Assembly: GCF_006716865.1 (NCBI RefSeq)
Contig: NZ_VFPT01000001.1
Location: forward strand, 3,033,001-3,097,000
Length of the DNA: 64,000 nt
Reading direction: 5' to 3'
Source: Roseinatronobacter monicus
GTDB lineage: Bacteria > Pseudomonadota > Alphaproteobacteria > Rhodobacterales > Rhodobacteraceae
The notes beneath the pieces were generated by a model. It was given only the letters and a program-made list of their open reading frames with translations, searched no databases and had not been told where the DNA came from. The translations under genes and the position numbers were made by a program. Of this stretch, positions 1 through 8,007 are shown in pieces. Numbering within the stretch: the first letter of the stretch is position 1; each line of letters opens with the position of its first letter.

Positions 1-643
1 TGTGAACTGCCAGTTGGTTTTGGCGCGTTGGGAGTTGCGATTTGTTGTCCATGCATCGACTTCGGCCTTCAGCATAGTTTTGTCCGGGATGCGCCGGGCC
101 AGACATTGGCGAGCGAGGACGCTGAGTTCACATTCAGCGATGTTGAGCCAAGACCCATGTTTTGGCGTGTAGTGCCATTCGAACCGTTGTGCGATGCGGC
201 GCGCTTGGGCAGGCGGGAAAGCCTCGTACAGCGATGCAGGGTTGTGGGTGTTCAGATTATCCTGCACGAGATCGATCTTTTCGGCATAGGGAAAGTGGAG
301 ATCAGCCAGATCGCGCAGGATATGGGCATAATCGATGGCAGTGCGTCGATCGCGTATCTCGACGTGGCGCCAGCCCTCCAGAGGAGCGAATAACATGAAC
401 AGGCTGGCGACACCTGCGCGTTCATATTCGTAGTCATGGCGCGCCTCGCGCCCTGGCTGCATGGGAATGGGTGTGCGGGTCTCACGGGTCAATTGTTTGC
501 TGGTCTCGTCCAGACAAACCAGCGGACGGTTTTGATCGTGTGGACGGGTGTAGACGTCCAGCACATTCTCCATGGCCGCCACGAAACCAGCGTTGGCTTT
601 GGGTGGGATTACCCAGTACCGGTTCCGGTGCGGTTTGAGCGCG
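1..643 (-). CDS. IS630-family transposase, catalytic frame (OrfB), partial
   Basis: The minus-strand frame opens just after the A7 slip site at 644-650 and runs off the window at base 1. It is the DDE_3-type catalytic part of the transposase. The first catalytic Asp lies in the segment VCLDETSK and the second in VQDNLNTH; the final Glu lies in NIAECEL. All three are visible in the complete right-hand copy. An internal ATG at 582 could start a free OrfB, but the good coding signal begins upstream of it, which favours expression as an OrfA-OrfB frameshift product. Only the truncation by the window edge prevents calling it complete. Confidence 0.8.
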
Positions 644-1100
644 TTTTTTTAAGCGTGCGTTGGATTGTGGTATCACTGGCCTGCTCAACAATGCCCAGTT
701 CGACAACCCGCTTTTCCAACAACCTGAGTGTCCAGTGCGTATATCCTTCGGGTGGTTCGGAACAGGCAAGCGCGATCAGCTTGGCCTCGGCTTGCCCATC
801 GAAGATCCGAGGTTGTGAAAGCGACGCTGGAACTTTGCGCGCTAAAGTCGCCTCAAGCCCTTCCTCCACAAGTTGGCGCCGGGTGCGGAAAACAGTCGAG
901 AGACTGGTCTCTAATGCCTCGGCAATGCGCGCATCTTCCCATCCCGGGCCATCAGAGGACACATCCGCCTTCAGCAAAATCCGCGCCTTCAGCAGTCTGT
1001 AGGCGGCTTGCCGACCCGTTCTGATCATCCCTTCAAGGTGTTCACGCTCCTCTGTCGTCAGTCGAACTACATACTTCGGCTTGCACCCTCTTGTCATCAT
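609..1100 (-). CDS. IS630-family transposase, N-terminal frame (OrfA)
   Basis: This 163-residue frame holds the helix-turn-helix DNA-binding region of an IS630 transposase (residues about 10-110, with a typical segment reading AEALETSLSTVFRTRRQLVE). The start ATG is preceded by GGGGGTGAG. The catalytic DDE domain is in the overlapping -1 frame. A run of seven A on the minus strand (644-650), read as AAA AAA A in this frame, is a good slippery site: a -1 slip there leads directly into a frame reading ALKPHRNRYWVIPPKAN, the expected start of the DDE part. The full transposase is therefore probably made by programmed frameshifting, as in several IS630 relatives. A random frameshift is less likely because both copies carry the same arrangement. 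Confidence 0.85.
   Translation of the reverse strand: MMTRGCKPKYVVRLTTEEREHLEGMIRTGRQAAYRLLKARILLKADVSSDGPGWEDARIAEALETSLSTVFRTRRQLVEEGLEATLARKVPASLSQPRIFDGQAEAKLIALACSEPPEGYTHWTLRLLEKRVVELGIVEQASDTTIQRTLKKTRSNRTGTGTG
644..650 (-). promoter_or_regulatory. Probable -1 ribosomal frameshift site of IS630
   Basis: Seven consecutive A on the minus strand inside the OrfA/OrfB overlap. OrfB lies in the -1 frame relative to OrfA, so slippage on this run fuses the two. The same run is present in the right copy. Confidence 0.6.
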
Positions 1101-1177
1101 CTCACCCCCAGAAAGCTGCTACGCTCCACAGAGATTCAGAAAAAATCAAAGCTGTCAAATACCCCGAAGCGAGGCAC

Positions 1178-2072
1178 TAGCCCTTTGTCGGCATCATCGG
1201 GGACCGCGTCCCGGCTTGGGGACCTCGGTGAGCCATCGCCGTCAGGCGCGGCCTATCTCTCCTTTTGCTTCAGAACTCTGATGTGACCGGGGGTGCGGTT
1301 TTTCACAGCCTATGCTGTGGTGGCCGCCACAGCATCAGAGCGGGTGTAGCGAAATTCAGCGTTGTCTCGCCACATGCGGTGCAGAACCACCCCGATCCGA
1401 CGCGCCAGCGCAACTGTCGCGCGCTTCTTTCCGCGCCGTTTGGCGACATTCCAAGCCCAGGCACTCAGCCAATTGGGGCGCCCGCTATGCAACATCACCG
1501 TTGCCGCTTGATAAAGCGCCGTGCGCAACCCCGCATCGCCCGCCCGTGAGATCTCGCCAATGATATCGCGTTCACCGGATTGCTCGCGGCGTGGCGTCAG
1601 GCCAACCCAGGGACCAACGTCTCTGGAAGATCGAAATCGTTCAGGGTCATCAATCGCTGCCTTGACCGTCAGAGCCACGCGGTAACCAACGCCTGGCATG
1701 GTCATCAACTGACGGCAGACGCGATCAGATTTGGCATGATCACGCAGCAACTTCTCCATCCCTGCCAGCTCCTGACGCAGGGCACGGCGCGCACTCAAGA
1801 TCGGGGTCGCGGCAGCTTCCAGCATAGGATTGCCCTCGGCCAGCTCCAGCACCCGCTGTTCAAACCGCCCCTTGGCCACCTGTCCCATCTTCAGTCCGAA
1901 GTTGCGCAGCACTCCACGGATCGACAGCTCAAGCGAGAGGGTCGCTTGCTGGATTGCCTTGCGCGAAGACAGCAGCGCGCGCATTTCCTGTGCCGACAGG
2001 GATTTGCAATGAACCGATCGGAACCACCCCATCTGCAAGAGCCGCGCAATCCCTTCGGCGTCGCGCCGGTCT
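1178..2072 (-). mobile_element. IS110-family element remnant (5' part deleted)
   Basis: Bases 1176-2072 repeat 2102-2998 with an offset of 926 and only two base differences that I could find. The copy stops abruptly at 2072, where the intact element continues into the N-terminal half of the transposase. The other side is interrupted by the IS630 copy at the TA 1178-1179. It is thus a fragment holding the downstream non-coding end and the C-terminal part of the transposase. Confidence 0.85.
1310..2072 (-). pseudogene. Truncated IS110-family transposase
   Basis: The frame encodes the C-terminal ~250 residues of the IS110 transposase, including the Transposase_20 region with the segment MPGVGYRVALTVKAAI. 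It lacks the first ~93 residues of the intact copy, that is most of the RuvC-like DEDD catalytic domain, including the first Asp (IGLDVS). It cannot be an active recombinase. The first in-frame ATG is at 2038, but the reading frame continues to the break at 2072. The translated remainder matches the intact neighbour almost perfectly, so the truncation is recent or the copies are homogenised. Confidence 0.85.
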
Positions 2073-2235
2073 CAATGGCGCACTCAGATGGTTATCTGGT
2101 GACTAGCCCTTTGTCGGCATCATCGGGGACCGCGTCCCGGCTTGGGGACCTCGGTGAGCCATCGCCGTCAGGCGCGGCCTATCTCTCCTTTTGCTTCAGA
2201 ACTCTGATGTGACCGGGGGTGCGGTTTTTCACAGC

Positions 2236-3276
2236 CTATGCTGTGGTGGCCGCCACAGCATCAGAGCGGGTGTAGCGAAATTCAGCGTTGTCTCGCCACA
2301 TGCGGTGCAGAACCACCCCGATCCGACGCGCCAGCGCAACTGTCGCGCGCTTCTTTCCGCGCCGTTTGGCGACATTCCAAGCCCAGGCACTCAGCCAATT
2401 GGGGCGCCCGCTATGCAACATCACCGTTGCCGCTTGATAAAGCGCCGTGCGCAACCCCGCATCGCCCGCCCGTGAGATCTCGCCAATGATATCGCGTTCA
2501 CCGGATTGCTCGCGGCGTGGCGTCAGGCCAACCCAGGGACCAACGTCTCTGGAAGATCGAAATCGTTCAGGGTCATCAATCGCTGCCTTGACCGTCAGAG
2601 CCACGCGGTAACCAACGCCTGGCATGGTCATCAACTGACGGCAGACGCGATCCGATTTGGCATGATCACGCAGCAACTTCTCCATCCCTGCCAGCTCCTG
2701 ACGCAGGGCACGGCGCGCACTCAGGATCGGGGTCGCGGCAGCTTCCAGCATAGGATTGCCCTCGGCCAGCTCCAGCACCCGCTGTTCAAACCGCCCCTTG
2801 GCCACCTGTCCCATCTTCAGTCCGAAGTTGCGCAGCACTCCACGGATCGACAGCTCAAGCGAGAGGGTCGCTTGCTGGATTGCCTTGCGCGAAGACAGCA
2901 GCGCGCGCATTTCCTGTGCCGACAGGGATTTGCAATGAACCGATCGGAACCACCCCATCTGCAAGAGCCGCGCAATCCCTTCGGCGTCGCGCCGGTCTGT
3001 TTTGATCGGCATCGCCTTCAGCGCACCCTTCACCTGCCGAGTTTCCATCAAAACGGTGGCAAAGCCAGCCTCGGTCAAATGCTGATACAGCCATTGCGAC
3101 AATGGCCCAGCTTCAAGCCCTACCCCAACGACGCGCCCGGGCAGGCCACGCAAGACCCTCACCAGATCTTCGGGTTCGCTCGGCGCGGCCGTTTCTTTCA
3201 CCACCTTGCCCTGCGCGGACACCACGCAAATCGCGGTGCTTGCAAGGGAGACGTCTAAACCGATATACAAATCCAT
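2236..3276 (-). CDS. IS110-family transposase
   Basis: Start at 3276 (MDLYIGLDVSLAST) is chosen over the longer frame from 3375 because it is preceded by AAAGGG and begins with the conserved IGLDVS motif; the upstream extension translates the structured leader. The 346-residue protein has the RuvC-like DEDD domain (first Asp near residue 8, the GLEAGPLS Glu region near residue 52, KTDRRDAEGIARLL near residue 88) and the C-terminal Transposase_20 domain (MPGVGYRVALTVKAAI, then the invariant Ser region GPWVGLTPRREQSGER). It acts as a bridge-RNA-guided recombinase in characterised relatives. All motifs are present, so it looks functional. Confidence 0.92.
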   Translation of the reverse strand: MDLYIGLDVSLASTAICVVSAQGKVVKETAAPSEPEDLVRVLRGLPGRVVGVGLEAGPLSQWLYQHLTEAGFATVLMETRQVKGALKAMPIKTDRRDAEGIARLLQMGWFRSVHCKSLSAQEMRALLSSRKAIQQATLSLELSIRGVLRNFGLKMGQVAKGRFEQRVLELAEGNPMLEAAATPILSARRALRQELAGMEKLLRDHAKSDRVCRQLMTMPGVGYRVALTVKAAIDDPERFRSSRDVGPWVGLTPRREQSGERDIIGEISRAGDAGLRTALYQAATVMLHSGRPNWLSAWAWNVAKRRGKKRATVALARRIGVVLHRMWRDNAEFRYTRSDAVAATTA

Positions 3277-3364
3277 GTCGTTGCCCTTTCGTATTGGATA
3301 TCTTGGGGCGCGCTTCACAGCACGACCCCGTTGACACGCAGCCCAGCGTGCCAAGGGCAACGAC
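3277..3364 (-). promoter_or_regulatory. Leader stem-loop masking the IS110 transposase ribosome-binding site; possible bridge-RNA region
   Basis: The 12-base sequence GTCGTTGCCCTT at 3277-3288 is exactly reverse-complementary to AAGGGCAACGAC at 3353-3364. In the transposase transcript these arms would pair and close a hairpin of about 88 nt that hides the AAAGGG ribosome-binding site immediately before the ATG at 3276. The loop holds further short GC-rich complementary segments. Such a leader could limit translation from read-through transcripts, or be the 3' part of a bridge RNA, which in IS110-group elements lies just upstream of the transposase. Confidence 0.5.
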
Positions 3365-3531
3365 ACATCAATCAACCTCGGATTTCAATTCACAACGGCC
3401 GTGATTCGTGCCGAGCCCCAATACGGTATCTCACTTCTACCCATCGCCCCTGCGTCCAAGCCAAAACCACGCGGATTGACCAGTGAAGACGAACGCGCCC
3501 CACATCCGACACCAGTGTCAGACGCCCAGCC

Positions 3532-5208
3532 CTAACTCTCGGCCTGCTCGGTCAACTGGCGCACGGCGTAATCGGCGGCGTCATCGAAGGGCTTGAGCAC
3601 GACACTTGCGCCCTTGCCGATAAGATCTTCTGCCTCGGCCACTTGCTGGACGGACAAGAACACCTTGCCCTTGTAATTGGCCGATTTCAGGCCGTGCAGA
3701 AGCGCAAGCTGGGGGTCGGCCTCGGTCAGGGCACCACGGTCGCGGGGCACGGCTGACACGACCGCCTGAACGCCTGTCAGGTCCATATGCACGACAAATT
3801 CGGGGTCGGTCGCATCGCCATAGCTGGCCTCCAGCCCCATGCGCCGCCAGTTCGCCAGCGCTTCGGGGTCGAAGTCTATGCCCAGCACGCGGTAGCCCTT
3901 GTCATGCAGCTTGCTGCCGATCCGGCAGCCATAGCGGCCCAGCCCGAAGATCACAAAATCCACATTGCGCGCATCATCCACGCTTTGGGTGTCGTCCTGT
4001 TCGCGGTGCGGGCGTCTGCGCTCGAATATCCCAAGAAACGGCTCGCAGATCTCGAACAGCTTGTGCGACCATGTGATCATGTAAACTGACAGCGCAATCG
4101 TCACGAGGCCCACCAGCGTGACCAGCCCCATCGCCTCGCCGCCGATATGGCCAATGGTGATGCCCATTGCCATAAAGATCAGCGAGAATTCGGATATCTG
4201 CGCCACTGTCAGGCCGGCCAGAAAGCCGGTGCGCTTGCGGTAGCCCATGAACCCCATGATCGCCAACACGATCAGCGGGTTGCCGATCAGCACGAACAGC
4301 GACAACACAATCGCGGGGCCGATCTGGTCGCCCAGAGTCGAGAGTTGCAGCGACGCGCCCAGATTGATGAAGAAAAACAGCAACAGAAAATCGCGCAAGG
4401 ACGCAAGGCGCGACGAAATCGCTTCGCGGTATTCGGTCGAGGCCAGCGAGACACCTGCAAGCAGCCCGCCCAATTCCTTGCCAAAGCCCAACGCATCGCC
4501 CAATGCAGCAAGGCTGGCGGCCCAACCCACGGCAAAAATCACCATCAATTCCGGTGAGCGCGCGATCTGCGCCAGCAGCGCGTTTGCGACATAGCGGATG
4601 AACACAACCACCGCGCCGACCATGACCGCGCCGCCAATAAAGACCTGCGCGACATCCCACAGCCCGCCCGCATCTTCGCCCATGCCCACCCCGATGGCCG
4701 ACAGCGTGACCATGGCCAGCACGACGAAAATATCCTGCACAATCAGAAAGCCCAGCGCGATCTTGCCATGCAGCGCGCCGATTTCCTGTTTGTCGGACAA
4801 CAGCTTGACGATGATAATCGTGGATGAAAACGTCAACGCTATGGCGATATACAGCGATGTCACCGGATCAAGAGCAAGGGCCAGACAGATCAGATACCCG
4901 AAAAACGCTGTAAATGTGACCTGCCCCAGCCCTGTGGCCACCGCCACCTTGCCCAGATTGCGCACCAGACTGACATCCAGCTTCAGCCCGACCAGAAACA
5001 GCAGCACTGCGATTGAGATTTGGCTGAGGGTTTCGATAAACTCGGTCGATGACACCAGCCCCAGCGCATCCGGCCCTGCCAGCACGCCCACGGCGATGAA
5101 CGCCACCACAAGCGGTTGGCGCAGCAACAAGCCGATAAAGCCAACACCTGCGGCCAGCAGCACCAGAAGTGCTATTTCATAAAAGACTGAGGCGAAACTG
5201 GTGTCCAA
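3532..5208 (-). CDS. Kef-type monovalent cation:proton antiporter (CPA2 family) with TrkA-N domain
   Basis: This 558-residue inner-membrane protein has the CPA2 antiporter domain in residues about 1-395, with a dozen or so hydrophobic helices and the family core including the TFSSTIIIVKLLSDK segment and the LIVQDIFVVL helix. From residue 415 it continues into a cytosolic TrkA-N (RCK) nucleotide-binding domain with the GLGRYG glycine motif. It probably exchanges potassium or sodium for protons under control of bound nucleotide, as Kef proteins do. No KefF/KefG-type quinone reductase partner lies beside it, and the gene stands alone, downstream (on its own strand) of the amidoligase gene and facing the IS110 leader. 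Substrate ion cannot be told from sequence. Confidence 0.9.
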   Translation of the reverse strand: MDTSFASVFYEIALLVLLAAGVGFIGLLLRQPLVVAFIAVGVLAGPDALGLVSSTEFIETLSQISIAVLLFLVGLKLDVSLVRNLGKVAVATGLGQVTFTAFFGYLICLALALDPVTSLYIAIALTFSSTIIIVKLLSDKQEIGALHGKIALGFLIVQDIFVVLAMVTLSAIGVGMGEDAGGLWDVAQVFIGGAVMVGAVVVFIRYVANALLAQIARSPELMVIFAVGWAASLAALGDALGFGKELGGLLAGVSLASTEYREAISSRLASLRDFLLLFFFINLGASLQLSTLGDQIGPAIVLSLFVLIGNPLIVLAIMGFMGYRKRTGFLAGLTVAQISEFSLIFMAMGITIGHIGGEAMGLVTLVGLVTIALSVYMITWSHKLFEICEPFLGIFERRRPHREQDDTQSVDDARNVDFVIFGLGRYGCRIGSKLHDKGYRVLGIDFDPEALANWRRMGLEASYGDATDPEFVVHMDLTGVQAVVSAVPRDRGALTEADPQLALLHGLKSANYKGKVFLSVQQVAEAEDLIGKGASVVLKPFDDAADYAVRQLTEQAES

Positions 5209-5257
5209 AATATCCTCGCTGCAATCAGGCTGTGATCTGTTCGATACCTAGCCGGTA

Positions 5258-6250
5258 TCAGCCCCGCTGGCCAGTGCAAGCGCCCAAATGCGGCAGCAAA
5301 CTGGCCGCGCCGAGTACGGTTTCGACCTGTGCGGCCCAATCGCGCCCGCGCGGCACGAGGGCTGTGCGATGGTCCTGCCAGCGCTGCGCAAGGTCTTCCA
5401 GCACGGCGGAGTTGATCGCCACCGCCTCGATCAGGCACCAGCGGTTCCATTCATAGGCAATGCTCCAGCCCGGCTCGTCCAGCCGCGCTTCGGGCAAGCG
5501 GTAGTGAAAGGTCGGGCGCGCGCCTTTCAGATGCGCCACTGGCACGGCCCCAAGCGCCTCGGCGTGCAGGTGCTGCAAGGCAGGCAACAGGTCCAGCCCG
5601 TAATGGCGCGACGGCGCGTGCGCCGTATAGGTGCGGGCAAATTGCGCGACCGTCCAGCGGGCGGTCTGCGCCAGCGCATCGGTCAGGTCCAAGGGCCACG
5701 GGTCCACGAAGGGCAAAACGCGGCGGGCCGGATCGATCAGGTCGGACTGGCGCAGCCACGGCTCTAGCAGCGCATAGGCACGCGCCACCGCGACCAGTCC
5801 CACGCCATCCGGGCCCGGCAGTTCGGGGTTCAGATGCAGCCCGAAACCATAGGCCAGCCGCGCGCGCGTGCCCAGCGCCCCCGCCTTGCGCAACGCGCCC
5901 ACCAACCGGTCGGCCTGTGGCAGATCCCCTTGCGCCAAGGGCGCGGTCACGATCTCGACCGGGACCAGCCCGCCCAATGCCTGCGCGGCCAGATCCTCGG
6001 CCCACTTCTTTTGCAGCGATATGTCCAGCTCGACCTTGACGTCCCCGAATTGCCCGCCTTTGACATTCAGATCACGGTCATCGACAGGCTCGATGGTGCC
6101 CCCCCAAAGGTGCTGCACAACCTGCGCGGCCTCGGCCACAGAGAGGCCTGCAAATTCAATCTCGATCCCGGTCCTGCGCAGGGTGCTGGACTGGCCTGCA
6201 TGATCTGGCAAAGGGAAAAAGGTATCTGTTGGAATATCATCATGAATCAT
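5258..6250 (-). CDS. Putative amidoligase (Amidoligase_2 / COOH-NH2 ligase family)
   Basis: The 330-residue protein starts its core with GIEIEFAGL (residues about 29-37), the glutamate motif typical of glutamine-synthetase-like COOH-NH2 ligases, and carries the conserved GFGLHLNPE histidine segment in the middle. These enzymes form an amide bond between a carboxylate and an amine using ATP. It follows a gamma-glutamylcyclotransferase-like gene by only 25 bp on the same strand; pairing of amidoligases with AIG2-type cyclotransferases is known from comparative genomics and suggests making and removing a gamma-glutamyl or similar amide link. The substrate is unknown. No signal peptide, so cytosolic. 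Confidence 0.8.
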   Translation of the reverse strand: MIHDDIPTDTFFPLPDHAGQSSTLRRTGIEIEFAGLSVAEAAQVVQHLWGGTIEPVDDRDLNVKGGQFGDVKVELDISLQKKWAEDLAAQALGGLVPVEIVTAPLAQGDLPQADRLVGALRKAGALGTRARLAYGFGLHLNPELPGPDGVGLVAVARAYALLEPWLRQSDLIDPARRVLPFVDPWPLDLTDALAQTARWTVAQFARTYTAHAPSRHYGLDLLPALQHLHAEALGAVPVAHLKGARPTFHYRLPEARLDEPGWSIAYEWNRWCLIEAVAINSAVLEDLAQRWQDHRTALVPRGRDWAAQVETVLGAASLLPHLGACTGQRG

Positions 6251-6275
6251 TGGGTCGCATCCCTGCCGCTGCGTG

Positions 6276-6722
6276 TCAGTCCATCACCGCCTCCAGCCCG
6301 GCCTCGCCCATCAGGCGGTAGACCCAAGCAAAGCTGCCATCTTCCAGTTCCATAAGGTCACGCCGGTATCTTCGCCCTGTGCGCTCGTATCGGTCAAGGC
6401 GGATCATCTCTGCCGGGGTGACGCGAAAGCGCACGCCATGCAGCACAATGTCGGGTGCATCGCGCAAATCACGGCGGTGGCGTTGCCAGCCGCGCAGCGC
6501 CGCAGGTTCCGCCGGAACATGGCGACCCAGCACCACAAACCGCACCACGGGGTTGGTCAGGGTTGCAAAGCCAAACACATAGACCGGCCCCTCTGGCAGG
6601 GGTGGGGCATTTGCATCCAGTCGCGGCAAATACACCGGCGCGCGGGTGATCATCAGCCATGACAGCACGATCAGCGCGCTCAGCACTGCCGCAAGGATGA
6701 TCTTCCAGTCAAACACAAACAT
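6276..6722 (-). CDS. Membrane-anchored gamma-glutamylcyclotransferase-like (AIG2) protein
   Basis: The 148-residue protein has an N-terminal membrane helix (residues about 8-27) and then a short AIG2-like domain: VYVFGFATLTNP corresponds to the family's YGTL-type loop that binds the gamma-glutamyl substrate, and a late segment RLDRYERTGRRYRRDLMEL matches the usual substrate-closing region (family consensus D-x-YE). Family members release 5-oxoproline from gamma-glutamyl amines. The catalytic Glu appears to be that of RYE in this segment, but this is a judgement without an alignment. It is first in a two-gene operon with the amidoligase downstream. The N-terminal anchor is unusual for the family and would place the enzyme at the membrane. 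Confidence 0.75.
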   Translation of the reverse strand: MFVFDWKIILAAVLSALIVLSWLMITRAPVYLPRLDANAPPLPEGPVYVFGFATLTNPVVRFVVLGRHVPAEPAALRGWQRHRRDLRDAPDIVLHGVRFRVTPAEMIRLDRYERTGRRYRRDLMELEDGSFAWVYRLMGEAGLEAVMD

Positions 6723-6862
6723 ATTGCCTCATATAATGCTCATATGAATTTCGCCATCTGGGAATCGGTTCCCGCTTCGCATTTGTCGCCGCTTGCGCCT
6801 GAGCGGTGGGGCTGAAAGGTCCCTTCCGCGGACACTGCAGACATTACGTTTCTGGCTGCGAA

Positions 6863-7003
6863 GCCGCGCAGCGTCGGGCCGCGGGTGCGGCGATCTGCGT
6901 TTTGATCAGCGCAGTTTATGCTGGCCAAATCCGTAAGAGATCAAAGCTTCTCGCTGGTGGCCACCAAATCGCCGTGCCGTGGGGGCGGCCCGGCGATGCG
7001 CGG
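6863..7003. repeat. Dispersed ~140-bp palindromic repeat, copy A
   Basis: Closely similar to 10971-11110 over the full length (141 and 140 bp), with long shared blocks such as CGCAGCGTCGGGCCG at the left and CCAAATCGCCGTGCCG plus CGGCCCGGCGATGCGCGGC at the right. The first and last ~30 bases are imperfect reverse complements of each other, so a single strand can fold into one long hairpin. It is the only structure seen in the 367-bp gap between the cyclotransferase start (6722) and the rarD end (7090). Confidence 0.75.
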
Positions 7004-7089
7004 CGGCCTTCGGCCTTTATTCCGCGCTTTATGACCTTCCCCTAAGCCCTCGAAGCAGCCATTGCTATCGTGTGGCCTTATAGCGAACG

Positions 7090-8007
7090 CTAGCCCGCCC
7101 CGTGCTGCGGCAAGGTCTTTGCGGCCAGTGCTGCGCGCCGTTTGCGCAACACTTCCCAGATATAGAGCGCCATCGCCGCCCAGATCATCGGAAAGGCAAC
7201 CACGCGCCCGCCCTCGAACGGTTCGCGGAATATAAAGACCGAGATCAGGAAAATCATGGTCGGGATCGAATAGCTGGAGATGGCTATCGTGGACAGGCTT
7301 AGCCCCTTGGCACCATTGGCATAGAGGATCAGGGGCACTGCTGTTATCACCCCGCAGCCCAGCAAAAGCGCCCAGTCCAGCGCGCTGGCCTCAGCGACAT
7401 AAAGCACCCCTTGCGTCTGCGCCCATGCCAGATAGGCCAGCGCGACCGGCATCAGGATCAAGGCCTCAAGCGCAAAGCCCTGATTTGGGCCGATGGGCAG
7501 GGCGCGTTTGAAGAACGCGTAGCTGCCCCAACTGAACACGATCAGAAGTGCGCCCAGTGGCAGGCTGCCCGCCTCGACGGTCAGCACCACAACGGCCAAG
7601 GCCGCCAGCGCTACAGCGCCCCATTGGCGCAGCGACAATTTCTCGCCCAGCAGCGTTGCACCTAGGAAGACGCTGAAAATCGGGTTGATGTAATAGCCGA
7701 GTGCAGCCTCCATCGCTTGGCCCGACTGGATCAGCCAGACATAGGTGCCCCAGTTGACCGAAATCAGCGCAGCCGTGACGCAGGCCATGCTCAACATGCG
7801 CGGGTTGCGAAAGGCGGCGCGCAAATCTGCCGTGCGCCCCAGCCAGATCAGCAGCGCCAGCGCCACTGGCACCGCCCAGATCACACGGTGCGCGATCACC
7901 TCGACTGTGGGGACATGTTCCAATGCTTTGAAGTAGAACGGCAATCCGCCCCAGATCAGGAAGGCCGCGCCCGCAAAGGCAAAGCCGCGGGGGGTGTCAT
8001 CACTCAT
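7090..8007 (-). CDS. rarD: RarD-type EamA-family transporter
   Basis: This 305-residue integral membrane protein has about ten predicted helices in two EamA halves and the RarD hallmarks [14 protein letters not shown] near the N-terminus, the [12 protein letters not shown] segment and [19 protein letters not shown] in the middle. RarD proteins are drug/metabolite superfamily permeases of uncertain substrate (chloramphenicol sensitivity in E. coli relatives). The start at 8007 (MSDDTPRG) is chosen because its ATG overlaps the murD stop by 8 bases, implying translational coupling; a longer upstream frame runs inside murD and has no family similarity. Confidence 0.9.
   Translation of the reverse strand: MSDDTPRGFAFAGAAFLIWGGLPFYFKALEHVPTVEVIAHRVIWAVPVALALLIWLGRTADLRAAFRNPRMLSMACVTAALISVNWGTYVWLIQSGQAMEAALGYYINPIFSVFLGATLLGEKLSLRQWGAVALAALAVVVLTVEAGSLPLGALLIVFSWGSYAFFKRALPIGPNQGFALEALILMPVALAYLAWAQTQGVLYVAEASALDWALLLGCGVITAVPLILYANGAKGLSLSTIAISSYSIPTMIFLISVFIFREPFEGGRVVAFPMIWAAMALYIWEVLRKRRAALAAKTLPQHGAG

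Larger units (their letters stand above)
1..1177 (-). mobile_element. IS630-family insertion sequence, left copy (cut by window start)
   Basis: Bases 1-908 are identical to 63093-64000, which gives the offset between the copies. The right end is placed at 1177, just before a TA dinucleotide at 1178-1179, because the sequence read inward on the minus strand (GTGCCTCGCTTC...) is an imperfect inverted match to the left end of the other copy at 63032 (GTCCTGCGATTC...), which also abuts a TA. IS630 elements insert at TA and duplicate it. From the two copies the full element would be about 1238 bp. It carries two overlapping transposase frames on the minus strand. The TA at its right end lies inside sequence shared with the IS110 element (2102 onward), so this copy seems to have landed in an IS110 remnant. 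Confidence 0.85.
2102..3420 (-). mobile_element. Intact IS110-family insertion sequence (outer ends approximate)
   Basis: A complete IS110-type transposase gene with about 135 bp of downstream and an undefined length of upstream non-coding sequence. The downstream end is only bounded by the point at which similarity to the remnant starts (about 2102), and the upstream end cannot be fixed from one copy; 3420 is a guess. IS110 elements have no long terminal repeats and make no large target duplication, which fits the absence of clear ends here. They encode a structured guide (bridge) RNA in one of the non-coding ends. Confidence 0.75.
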
